Positions 33,907 to 43,731 of a stretch of DNA of 64,000 bases are shown here, piece after piece (within the stretch, counting starts at the first letter, position 1; every line of letters starts with the position of its first letter). A program made the translations under genes and the position numbers. A model generated the notes under the pieces. The model was not told the DNA's origin. It saw only the letters and a program-made list of their open reading frames with translations, and did no database searches. This DNA is from Cotesia glomerata (taxonomy: Eukaryota; Arthropoda; Insecta; Hymenoptera; Braconidae): contig NC_058166.1 in assembly GCF_020080835.1 (NCBI RefSeq), positions 3,534,001-3,598,000 of the forward strand, read 5' to 3'.

Positions 33907-34766
33907 TTATTTATAAAATTTATTTATTTTTATGTTTCTTGCTATTGACATACGTATAAAAACATACTCTGACAGCCTCCCGTAGTTCATATTTTGACTG
34001 GCGCTGCAGTCACACTCATAGCGAATAGCGCAAAACGTAGCTGTTCTTCTGACTCCAGCGTGCCCATGAACAACAATAGCACCTGGCATACGTAGGTTAT
34101 ACTCATATGTTTCCTTGAAAAAATCTTCATTCCTTTCGTTCATCATCGCCAAAAACTGCAGGATATCTTCTTTATCGGGAAATGTGTGTTCGGACCATTT
34201 TAAATATTTAAGGTGGATTACCCTCTTTGATTGCCCAGTGTGTAAGTGAGTGATGATTAGTACTGTTTCGGTGTAATCCTTTTCCTCGTTACGCTCTTTC
34301 TGTTTGATTTTGAAGTCTCCTGAGATTATGTCAATTTGACTCGGAGTCAGATATGGATAGGATTGTTGTTCCTCTTCTTCGGAACCATTCAACATAACAA
34401 TCACACGCGTGTTTTCTTCCCAAATCATGCTCCAGAAGTTTCCCAAGGTGCTCGGCATCGGTTGTTCCGTTACTATGAACTTCCTCTTCAGTCCGAAGCG
34501 ACTTATGTAGTTGCCGTTAATATAATCCGCTCCATCGCTGGTCTGGTGTAAGACCACGCGGGAATCATCCTAGCATGGTATGTTTGGAAAAAGATTTTTG
34601 TTCTTGTTCTTCGGCTTCTTCCAGTTTTCGTAAGTTCCGATTAATGGTTCTTGACAGATGCAGGAGTACTCGTGAGCCATGATGTCGGTGTACTTCGGAT
34701 GAGTGTACAAAATGATCGATTCAAAAATTCGAAATCTTTAAGAGGTGCAAACAAATCGGTATTCAT
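33907..34766 (-). pseudogene. PTP gene, catalytically dead and interrupted
   Basis: Nearly full-length, intronless phosphatase on the minus strand. The start codon is ATG 34766. A frameshift at about 34720 moves the frame after some 17 codons, and an in-frame TAG at about 34570 (after NIPC) precedes the conserved SRVVL stretch. From 34557 the frame is open for 216 codons: YINGNY, then FWSMIWEE, a general-acid loop changed from WPD to WSE (residues 121-123), and a catalytic loop HGHAGVRRT (164-172) where the Cys nucleophile is Gly. Loss of both residues means no phosphatase activity even if translated; bracovirus PTP families are known to include Cys-less members thought to bind without cleaving. 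A MITE lies just beyond the stop. Confidence 0.9.
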
Positions 34767-34847
34767 GATTATAAAAATATAACTCCGGTCTGGACGATGT
34801 GTGGACGTCTGTTCTTAACAATTTGCTATATAAGACTGAATACGGAA

Positions 34848-35229
34848 TAGGGATGTTTATTATCATGTATATTATCATGTATATTAGCAATAGGTAGCTT
34901 TTATTTAATTCTAATTAGCATCTAGTCATAGATAAGTTGAAAATTTTTAATCTATAAGTAGAAATAGAAATGTATGGTTGTGAAATGAATATGTAAAACT
35001 TAGGTTAAATGTGTAATAAAATAAAGGATTTAATATGCAACTTTTTTTATTGTCATTTCTTTAAATATTATTTATGTTACTAAACATTTATTTCAATGCA
35101 GAATGAATACCTATAGAGTGTTTTTCAATTCCTTTAGAGTGTTTTAAATTCATTTTTCTAATCAGAAACTTACATGTTAATTTTTCCTTAAGAGGAGAAA
35201 TTGAAAAGTATTTAAAATATTCAAAAGTA
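34848..35229 (+). repeat. PTP 3' flank, copy 3 (first part)
   Basis: Matches 39050-39420 almost base for base: AATAGGTAGCTTTTATTTAA, TGTATGGTTGTGAAATGA, then TGTAATAAAATAAAGG with a polyadenylation-type word. It is in + orientation although the adjoining PTP (33907-34766) is on the minus strand, so a rearrangement separates the two. The last 30 bases continue at 36478 after an inserted element. Confidence 0.85.
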
Positions 35230-36477
35230 CACTGAGAGACAGTTTTATTAAATACTAATAAACGCTTCTTTGTATTTAGTAAAACACGTATTTGGCTCAT
35301 GCGCAAATAAAAAATTTATTAAATACAAATAAAATTTTTATTTGGACCAGTTTTGAGATTTTATTAGTATTTAATACGTGTTTATTAATATTTAATAAAC
35401 GTTTATTAGTATTTAATACGCGTTTATTGGTGTATAATACGTTTTTATTTATACACAAAATAACTTAGTTTTTTAGTAATCAATGAATAATAAGATAAAA
35501 ACGTCATAATCGGTTTCGTTTTGTTAATAAATGGTTGTCAACAAATTTTATAATAAATCTATCTATTATCACCAAATAATATTGAACTATTGACGATTAT
35601 TCATAATTTCAAATTAAAAAATGTAAATCAGGAAATGGAATTTTATAATGAAAATACAAAGAAATTTTTTTTTAATTTTTAAAGGTAAATATTTATGACA
35701 TTATGAAGTTAACAGATAAATTAAAAAAAATTTTTTTTTTTATTTTATAGCAATTAAATTATTATAAAAAAATATGATCAAAAAGTTCCATATGTGAAAA
35801 TTAATAAAAATTACAAGTGAAAATTTTTAGAAGTATTTTTTTATTGTGATTGATTTGTTAAAAAAATTTTTAAAATTGACAGCTGACGGCTAACTTCAGT
35901 GTGATGAATATTCATAAAAAAATAATTAGAATTTATTATATTTAACTAACTTTTCTTTTATTGAAAATCACTACATGATATAACAATAGTACCGTTCGCA
36001 CTTGTGATGACTTTAAAATTAAAAATCAAGTAAGGCTAACCACAAGCAGGTTATAAACATGCAATATATACATATATACATTGAATTACTTAAAGAAATT
36101 TTAATTTTTATTTGCGTTGAAATATTTGCCACAATGCATCTTAATCCCTTTTTTTTAATAAAACATCCATTGTTTAATAGACACTCTTCACTGTTTAATA
36201 ATTATTTTAATTTTTATTCACTATTAATAAACAATAACTCCGAATTTTACGCCTTGACTTTAGGATTAAAGATGGCTGCCGTTAAAGCGAGACTAGCGGT
36301 GGTTTTAATAAACACATATTAGTATCTAATAAAATTTTATTAAATACTAATAAAATTTTATTCACTGCAAAACAAATTATATTTATATGTAATTAATATT
36401 TATTGACAAGTAGTACTAAAATAAAAAAAATCCAAATACGCGTTTTTATTCGCTGTGAATAAAATTGTCTCTCAGTG
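35230..36477. mobile_element. TA-inserted TIR element, CACTGAGAGAC type
   Basis: 1248 bp with ends CACTGAGAGACAGTTTTATT and AATAAAATTGTCTCTCAGTG. The inside repeats TTTATTAGTATTTAATAA words and encodes nothing. The copy of the host sequence at 39416-39425 lacks it and shows exactly one TA where this copy has two, which proves the insertion and a TA duplication. Confidence 0.92.
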
Positions 36478-36510
36478 TATTGAAAAGGATTCAAATGATG
36501 TTATTTCCTA

Positions 36511-36612
36511 CACAGAAAAAAAAATCTTCTTGAATCAAGTATATAATTTTGAAGAACTTGATATTCTTGATTTGAGTAGAAAAATTCTTGATTTAAGGAA
36601 ATTTTACCCAGA
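36511..36612. mobile_element. Truncated MITE, CACAGAAAA family
   Basis: The left end CACAGAAAAAAAA and the CTTGAATCAAG and CTTGATTTGAG words are present; the right end is missing, truncated next to the pogo-like element. Confidence 0.65.
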
Positions 36613-36627
36613 TAGCAAAATGATGTA

Positions 36628-36778
36628 CAGTCAACGCTCTCTGTATTTGACTCACCCGTACAGGACCATTCTCTGTATTTGACTCGTCCTTGTCCATAAG
36701 AGCTGTGTAAAATCGTCAAATACAGAGGAAGAATGTGGTCAAATACAGAGAGCGGTCAAATACAGAGAGCGTCGACTG
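36628..36778. mobile_element. Small pogo-like TIR element
   Basis: 151 bp flanked by TA, with inverted ends CAGTCAACGCTCTCTGTATT and AATACAGAGAGCGTCGACTG. The word CTCTGTATTTGAC or its complement occurs five times. The CAGT start and TA target resemble pogo-type elements; there is no coding sequence, so the class is tentative. Confidence 0.75.
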
Positions 36779-36780
36779 TA

Positions 36781-37012
36781 TTAAGTTATTCCGAATGAGC
36801 TCAGATTTCTGATTTGGACGTCAGAGTCTACGTCTAAAATACGTCTTTAAGACCTTCTGAAGAGGTCGAATGCGCCGCTTATTGTAGACTTTAAGAACTC
36901 ATCAAAACAGGCTCTTAAAGAGCTCTTTTTTCTGAACTCGCACAAATGAATGATTTTTTATCTCTATACGCTATTATAATGATAACAATAATAAGAACAC
37001 AACAAAAATAAT

Positions 37013-37046
<34 letters not shown>

Positions 37047-37999
37047 GTAAATTATGAAAAATAATTCAGAGTTTCATGAAGCACCGATGCTGATTTCGAA
37101 TGTTTATTATTTTAGTTAGACCTAATATTGTCGGTTTAAAGAGAGAAAGTGAAAATCGCAATTGCCGTAACTAAGATTCGAACCCGAGTCGCGCGCGTGC
37201 TAGATCGATACCTAACCCCTTACGCTGTTCAAACGATATGTCGTTACACATCTCATTATTCTTATAAGCTAAGTTTATATAGTGATAAAATGTTGCGACC
37301 ATTGTCTATATTATTTATTCTATTTGATACTGTGTATCGATAGAGAAAAAGTAACTTTTACGAATATTTATATACTAAAAAATATTCAAAAGTCTACCTG
37401 TAATATTTTTTTAAATAGTCTATATAAATTTTGTTTACTTTTCACAATATAAAATCTAATAGATAAATTAATGAATATTAAAAATTCAACAATAATTAAT
37501 AAGTATATAGTTATAAGATATCGTTAAATTCGAATAAAATGTTTAAAATTGATAGTACTCCTTAAATGTAGAAAGTTACTTACGTCACTTCATCGTGAAC
37601 GGCAAACAATTTTAAATAATGTACTCAAATGGTCAACAACAATTGATAACGACTTAATATTTGTTTTAGAATTGCGGATGGTTAATCACTGATGGGCTTA
37701 GCCCAAAAAATATTTTGCACGACTCATGACACGAGGCATCAGAGTGTGCTTACAATCGAAATATTTCGTAACATTATGTAATATTATAAATATTATATTC
37801 CCCTCTTGACAACTAATAAATAAAGATACTATTTTAGAAAATGTTTTTTTAAGATAGACACTTATAATGTTCGTTGTAGGGAAGAAGAAATTATCTTCGA
37901 AATTACAGATGGTTGATCCTTGCACAAAAATGTCTTACAATCTTATCATTGGGTCTAAGGAATACGGAGTATTACAGGCAATGCTCGTTTCAATCATAA
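36781..37999. other. Intergenic DNA
   Basis: A (TAA)n microsatellite at about 37014-37044. A minus-strand frame at 37698-37925 has no motif I recognise. I see no supported gene. Confidence 0.5.
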
Positions 38000-38185
38000 A
38001 TAATATTACAATATTAATTCTTATTAGCATCCAGTCATAAATAAGTTAAAAGGTATTAATCTATAAATAGAAATAGACATGTATGGTTGTGAAATGAGTA
38101 TATAGAACTTTTGTTAAATGTGTAATAAAATTAAGGATTTAATGTATAATAAAAGAAAAGATTTAATATTCAACTTTCCTTATTA
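38000..38185 (+). repeat. PTP 3' flank, copy 4
   Basis: Shares with copies 3 and 5 the order TTATTAGCATC, TCATAAATAAGTT, ATGTATGGTTGTGAAATGA, TTTGTTAAATGTGTAATAAA. No readable PTP coding sequence precedes it. Confidence 0.75.
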
Positions 38186-38429
38186 TCATTTTTTCAAATA
38201 TTTAGCATTTTGTGACAATTAAAATTTTTTAACGTAAGAATAATAATTGTTGCTCTTTATTTTACAATGGATTTTATGTAATTAATTTTCATGTATTTTT
38301 TCAATATTTAGTTTTAATTTTTCTCTAATAACCATCCAGTTAAGATAAGTTAGCTTAAAATCAAAAACAATTTATAAATAAAAAATCTATTAAATAAACA
38401 TTTTCTCGTGGACTGAATTGTGAATCTAA

Positions 38430-38540
38430 ACCATTCTGGAATCCACCGGAAGACACACAAAAAATTTCATTAAAATCGGTCCAGCCATTTAGGAGGAGTT
38501 CAGTGACAAACACACGCACAAAAAAAAATATATATAAAGA
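38430..38540 (+). repeat. Retrotransposon-tail-like repeat
   Basis: The stretch AAAATCGGTCCAGCCATTTA, followed by GGAGGAGTTCAGTGACAAAC and an A/TA-rich tail, is the kind of 3' end seen in many insect RTE-like and short retroelements. No coding part is present. Confidence 0.45.
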
Positions 38541-38599
38541 TTAATTAATTTTGAGATTTTTTTTGTAGAACGAAAATTCATCCTTATTTTATTTATTTT

Positions 38600-38785
38600 A
38601 AAAACTCCGAACGCGGATGTTTCTCGGAGTGAAATGCGAAATCACTCCGAAATCACTCTGAAATCACTCCGCAAATAAAAACTCCGGATTCACTCCCTAC
38701 GCGGAGTGATTAATTATTTCACTCCGGAACTCCGAGTGATGGGAGTGAAATTGGAGTGAAATTCACTCCGGATTTTTTACAGTGA
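38600..38785. repeat. CACTCCG heptamer minisatellite
   Basis: About 15 copies of CACTCCG or its complement in both orientations within 186 bp, ending CACTCCGGATTTTTTACAGTG. It abuts the PTP fragment at 38786 and probably entered the gene there as part of a mobile element. I could not find a matching left end. Confidence 0.7.
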
Positions 38786-39013
38786 AAGAGTCCAATGGTC
38801 ATCCATTGCAACGATGGGCTAAGTCGATCAAGGATGTTCGTTGATATCGATATATCGATATCTCGAACTCAAAAGACTAATGAAGTAAATTTTTCGTCTT
38901 TTAAGTCAATATTCGAACACGAAAATTTTAATCGCACGCTGCATGCAAGGTACTATTGTTTTTGTTATTTAGTACTTTATTTCTATTTAACGCGTTCTAC
39001 GGAAGAAGAATAA
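38786..39013 (+). pseudogene. PTP C-terminal fragment with intact catalytic loop
   Basis: About 75 codons from the catalytic loop to the stop at 39013. The loop reads HCNDGLSRS with Cys and Arg retained. The tail, with a CYLVLYFYL-like end, matches the C-terminal fragment at 22550-22680. Everything upstream of the loop is replaced by the CACTCCG repeat, so this is a broken gene. The 3' flank at 39040 is the PTP type. Confidence 0.82.
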
Positions 39014-39039
39014 TCGTTGCTCTCTATCTTTTAATCAAT

Positions 39040-39452
39040 GTCTCATAGTTTATTATCATATATATGAGCAATAGGTAGCTTTTATTTAATTCTAATTAGC
39101 ATCTAGTCATAGATAAGTTGAAAGTTTTTAATCTATAAGTAGAAATAGAAATGTATGGTTGTGAAATGAATATGTAAAACTTTTGTTAAATGTGTAATAA
39201 AATAAAGGATTTAATATGCAACTTTTTTTATTGTCATTTCTTTAAATATTATTTATGTAACTAAACATTTATCTCAATGCAAAATGAATACCTATAGAGT
39301 TTTCAAATCAAATCTTAAATCGTTTTGACTGATTTTAAATTCCTTTTTCTAATCAGAAACTTACATGTTAATTTTTTCTTAAGAGGAGAAATTGAAAGGT
39401 ATTTAAAATATTCAAAAGTATTGAAAAGGATTCAAATTATGTTATTTCCTAT
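39040..39452 (+). repeat. PTP 3' flank, copy 5 (empty site)
   Basis: Runs parallel to 34848-35229 plus 36478-36508 and lacks the 1248-bp element, giving its empty site at 39419-39425 (AAAAGTATTG). It has a likely polyadenylation word (AATAAAATAAAGG) at about 39198. Confidence 0.85.
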
Positions 39453-39469
39453 GCTCTTAAATTGATTTA

Positions 39470-40272
39470 GTGAATTCAGATCAATAGATTTTGAGAAATC
39501 TTCAAAAAACTAAAAAAAAAATTTTTTTTAAATGTGGTTTTTTTGAAATAACTTTTAAACGGCTTGATGGTTCAATTCCAAAAACTAATCAGCTCTTAAC
39601 CTCAAAAAACCACGTCGATCGCCACCAGTCCGGTCGAAATCGGTTGATTCGTTCGAGAGATATCGTGAACGAAAGAAAACCGAAAAACGTGTTTTTTCGG
39701 AATAACTCCGAAATTTCTAGCGCAATCAATTAAAAATTTGAGATTCTTTGTGAGGCTTAAAAAACTGCGTCGAATGCTGCCAACCGCGTGAAAATCGGTT
39801 TATTCATTCAAAAGTTATTGCGGTTTAAAAATTCAAAAAATAGTGTCATCAAATCCCTATCAGACTTTTGAGCTCGAAGAGCTCAAAAGCATAGAAAAAC
39901 AATCTCTTTGAGCTTGGAGAGCTCAAAATAACCCATAAATTGTATTTTTGAGCTCGAAGAGCTCAAAAACGCCATTGGTGCAATTTTAAACGCCTAAGTA
40001 TGCAATTAGCGGGAAGTTGCAGGGATGGCCTTCAGGGTCAACCGTTTTCCTAATTTTTTTTTTTTTTATGAAATTAGAATAAATGAATAATATTAAAAAA
40101 GAAAAAAATTTTTGGTAATATTTTTAACTTCCCGCTAAGAAAATCTCAGATTTTCAAAAATCGGGAAGTTATTGGTTTTACAAAAATCGAGTTTTCATCA
40201 GATCTCGACGTTTGAGGGTCACAGGAAGCTTCCCTGACTATCCCCGTGAGGGTGTCACTATGTCTGTCTGTA
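39470..40272 (+). repeat. GAGCTC-palindrome repeat family, copy 1 (5' part)
   Basis: Contains two related sub-blocks with the sense AATCGGTTkATTCrTTCrAr, three GAGCTC-nnn-GAGCTC palindromes at about 39870-39970, then AAGTTGCAGGGATGGCC and a TG microsatellite where a LINE has inserted. The other half resumes at 42881. Inverted copy at 52480-53266. A 4-A/T-rich frame at 39491-39733 is not a gene. Confidence 0.8.
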
Positions 40273-40292
40273 TGTGTGTGTGTGTGTGTGTG

Positions 40293-42802
40293 TTTTTTTT
40301 TTTTTTTAAGGGGGGGGAATCCTTTTTACGGATTCTAGGCATAGCTGTTTGGCCTGGATATGTGGCGACTCGACGCAGTGTCATACTAAAACTCGACGCT
40401 AGCACCCCTACCCACTAAACCCTAAACCCCTTTTCCTCTTTCCCCTAATCCCTCATGGAAACCGCCGTCAGGCATTACTTCGTGAGGGGAGGATCTAGCT
40501 ATTGCTCTTTCTTCTGGTGGCTAAGGTGTTATTCTTTCCTCCTTCTAATTGGCGTCATTCGCTCTTCTTCTTTCTATGGACCGCAGGTCTGAGAGGACTC
40601 CCGTGACAAACGTGTTTGTGGCGTTCCAGGCAGCCTCTGATGACAGCATTGCTTCGACTATTGTCTCTGGTTGGACTTTCCTCTTCAGGATATTCTCCAG
40701 GTCATCTCGCTGTGGATAAAAATGTGGGCACTCAAAGAAGACGTGCTCTGCATCTTCATTGACTCCTGGGCAGGACGGGCACTCTGGGGAATTATCATGC
40801 TTAAAGCGGTGGAGATACGCCCGGAAACAGCCGTGTCCTGATAACATCTGCGTAAGATAGTAGTTGACCTCACCATGACTCCGGTTTAGCCAAATGTTGA
40901 TCCTTGATATGAGACGATGCGTCCACCTACCCTTCACTGTGGCATCCCACTGTAGTTGCCATCGACTTATGCTCTTCTGCCGTTCTTCTGTTCTAAGCTC
41001 CTCAGTGCTTAGTGTGGTTGACGTCTTTCGTTGGTAAAGGATCCGTCTTTCCTCAGCTAAGACTCTGAGAGGCAAAGTTCCGGAAATGACACACACTGCT
41101 TTCATAGATATTGTGCGGAAGGCGCTCGCTACTCTTAAGGCACTCAGACCCCAGCCTTTCTCCATGATTCTTGATTCTCTAGTGCGTCCGCCCAGATAGA
41201 TATTCCGTAAGTGAGCATTGATGTGACTACAGATGATAGCAGTAGTCTTCTGCTCTGCTTTGGGCCTCCGACGTTTGGCATCAGTCGGGCTAAGCTAGCT
41301 ACCACTGCTGATGCTTTTGCACTCACGTGTTCGACTTGCTGCTTAAAGTTGAGTCGGGTATCAAGCATCACTCCCAGATATCGGATATATGGTTGTGATG
41401 TGATTTCTTGTTCTCCGACTTTCAGCTTTATGGTCTCTATCACTTTTCTGCTGGTAATAAGCACAGCCTCAGTCTTCTGTTTAGCCAGTTGTAGATTCAT
41501 TGAGTCCATCCACCGGTTAACTTTCTCAAAGGTGATACCGAACATATGGTTTATATCATCTAGGTGTTTAGCAACGATTACGACAGCTACATCATCTGCA
41601 TATGCAACAAGCTTGACACTTCTTGGAAGAGTCAGTCTCAGCAGGCCATCATACATGACATTCCACAGAAGTGGACCCAGAACGGAACCCTGGGGTACAC
41701 CTCCGGTAATATCATACTCTTTTGGACCATTCTTCGTGTCGTATCTCAGGATTCTGTCCGTGAAGTAGCTAGCCACTATCCTACGTAGGTATCCTGGTAC
41801 GTTTTTCTCTTCCAGGGCTTGCATAATGCAGTCCCAGTTGGCGGAGTTGAAGGCATTTTTGATGTCCAAAGTGGCCACCAGGCAGTTCTTCTTCGCTCCA
41901 CCCTTCCATCTGATCCCTTCGATTGCCTCCTTGGCCGTTGCAACAACCAGATTGATTGCGTCCAGGGTTGATCGTCTTTTCCGAAAGCCATACTGGTTAT
42001 CTGCCAGGAGTGGATCGACATCTGCTTCTATTCTTTGGTGGATTATACGCTCAAATATCTTACCTGCCGTGTCTAACATACAAAGTGGTCGATAAGATGA
42101 CGGTTCTTGTGGTGGCTTTTTCCCTTTTGGAAGTAGTACTAGTCGTTGCTGCTTCCACTTCCGAGGGAAAATCTCTTTCTTGAGGCATGTGTCGTAGACG
42201 TCCAGGAACAATGATGGCACTGCTTTTATAGTTGTTTTTAAAGCAATATTGGGGACCCCGTCCAATCCCGGCGCTTTATTGTTCCCTACACGATTACAAG
42301 CCTCCATCAGTTCTTCCTCCGTGACAGATGGAATGTCATCCATTTCATTCTGCGCTAATAGGTAGTTAAACTCGCTTTGTTCGGGGAACAACGCACTTAC
42401 GATCTTCTGTAGGAGTTGAGGACACGTGGGTGATGGCATTAGCTGGTTTTTAAGATGGGTCATGACCACCTTATACGGCCTACCCCACAGATCTCTGTCC
42501 ACCTCGTTGATGAGCTCCTTCCAGCATTTTCTTTTGCTATCTTTGATGGCTTTGTTCAGGGATCGATGGGCTTTTTTGTACTCTGCGACCAGCTCCGCAG
42601 AGTTAGGTCGTCAAAAGCCACGCTGAGATATTCTTCTCTTCTGATGACACTCTTTACGAAGGGCGCTGATGTGGTCGTTCCACCAGTGAACGGAGGGTCT
42701 TGTGTTCATCCCACGTCTACGAGACATACTGGCGTCACAAGCCTGGGTCACTCTTTTCATCAGGTCCTTGGTCTTCTCTTCTGCGCAGCCCGCGATAATC
42801 TG

Positions 42803-42803
<1 letters not shown>
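40293..42803 (-). mobile_element. R1-clade LINE, 5'-truncated, inside an (AC)n tract
   Basis: Read on the minus strand: (AC)n at its 5' edge (42880-42804), a truncated ORF2, a 3' UTR of about 250 bases ending with a GGATTCCCCCCCCTT word, a 15-A tail, then (CA)n again at 40292-40273. Microsatellite on both sides means the target was the (AC)n tract. It is very similar to the 5'-complete copy at 60770. Insertion into such tracts is known for the Waldo group of R1-clade elements. Confidence 0.9.
40545..42795 (-). pseudogene. R1-clade LINE ORF2, truncated (RT and CCHC)
   Basis: Starts in the linker after the missing endonuclease domain. An in-frame TGA occurs at about 42614, where the copy at 63.56 kb has a Gln codon. 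An open frame of 452 codons (42502-41144) carries the reverse transcriptase, with NKAPGLDG, a YGFRKRRS stretch, GGVPQGSVLGP and the catalytic AYADD. A one-base shift near 41150 moves to the last 206 codons, which hold the C-terminal CPSCPGVNEDAEHVFFEC zinc motif of R1-type ORF2. It is non-functional through 5' truncation, a stop and a frameshift. Confidence 0.9.

Positions 42804-42880
<77 letters not shown>
42804..42880. repeat. (TG)n microsatellite
   Basis: About 38 TG units. This is the 5'-side flank of the LINE on its own strand, (AC)n, and belongs to the GAGCTC repeat family whose second half follows. Confidence 0.95.
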
Positions 42881-42882
<2 letters not shown>

Positions 42883-43265
42883 GTATGGAAACCTCTCATA
42901 ACTATTGAATGGCTCCACCGATTCGATCGCGGTTGGAGAGCTCAAAAGCATAATGTGTAATTTTAAGCATCTAGGTACGGAATGAGCGGTAAGTTGCAGG
43001 GATGGCTTTTAGGGTCAACCGTCGTCCTAATTTTTTCAAAACTAATCCCTTTGATTAGATTTTTTCGGAAAAAAATTTTTTTTTTTGAAAATTTTTTTGG
43101 TTATTTTGAAATTTTTTTTTTTTGAAAATTTAAGCACTTTCTGGAACAAAAATGTGGAAAAAGCTCGGAAAAACATTTTTTTTTTTCATTTTAAAAAATT
43201 ATGAGCTTTTCAGAGCAAAAAAGGTGATCCTTTAATTTTTTCAAAAATTCGATTTAGTGAAACAA
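42881..43265 (+). repeat. GAGCTC-palindrome repeat family, copy 1 (3' part)
   Basis: Continues the repeat interrupted by the LINE: TAAGTATGG, TTGAATGGCTCCACCGATTC, GAGAGCTCAAAAGCATAA, then AAGTTGCAGGGATGGC and A/T-rich tracts. Similar order to 53266-53200 read backwards. Confidence 0.7.
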
Positions 43266-43611
43266 AAGAACGGCTGGCTGGATTTCACCCGTGCGAGTGA
43301 AGGCTATGATTTATTACTTATAATAAAATTAGGTACTATATGACAATGATTTACGGCGATATATACAAATAATAATAATAATAAATTAATAAATAATTAA
43401 TTATAAAAATCTGAAATAAAGTAAAATTAATTCTTAAATTAATAACAATAATATCAAAAATTTCAAATATAAATAATAATTATATTAAATTCAAGAAATA
43501 AATTAATAAATAGATACAAAACAATAAAATTCAGAGACACACTGAGTGTGGATCTGTTGCCAAATTTAGGCGCAGAGAGGGACGCACACAGGGGATAAAA
43601 ACCCTGTTACA
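43266..43611 (-). repeat. 3' LTR, truncated
   Basis: Begins TGTAACAGGGTTTTTAT, matching the 5' LTR start TGTCACACGAATTTTAT, and shares the CGCCTA...GGCAACAGATCCACACTC block. It ends after a TAATAAATCATAGCCTTC block that corresponds to the first third of the 5' LTR. The remainder is lost at the junction with the GAGCTC repeat. Confidence 0.8.
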
Positions 43612-43620
43612 CCCCCCTGC
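43612..43620 (-). other. Polypurine tract
   Basis: GGCAGGGGGG directly precedes the 3' LTR start on the minus strand, the expected plus-strand primer position. Confidence 0.7.
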
Positions 43621-43731
43621 CAGACAATGGTTAATTTTGTTAAATTTAACCATGGGCGAAAACAAACGCGAACTCACATCCCGCATGATCGACTACCACG
43701 CACACCTGTGTCTCCAGCTCAAAAAAAAATT

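Noticed and set aside
21740..39452. Bracovirus segment-end (direct repeat junction) motifs
   Set aside because: I looked for a repeated boundary motif on both sides of the PTP zone and could not identify one by eye, so I do not call a proviral segment.
42455..42951. Frames encoding Val-Cys or Thr-His repeats
   Set aside because: They are translations of the (TG)n microsatellite and of the antisense of the LINE.
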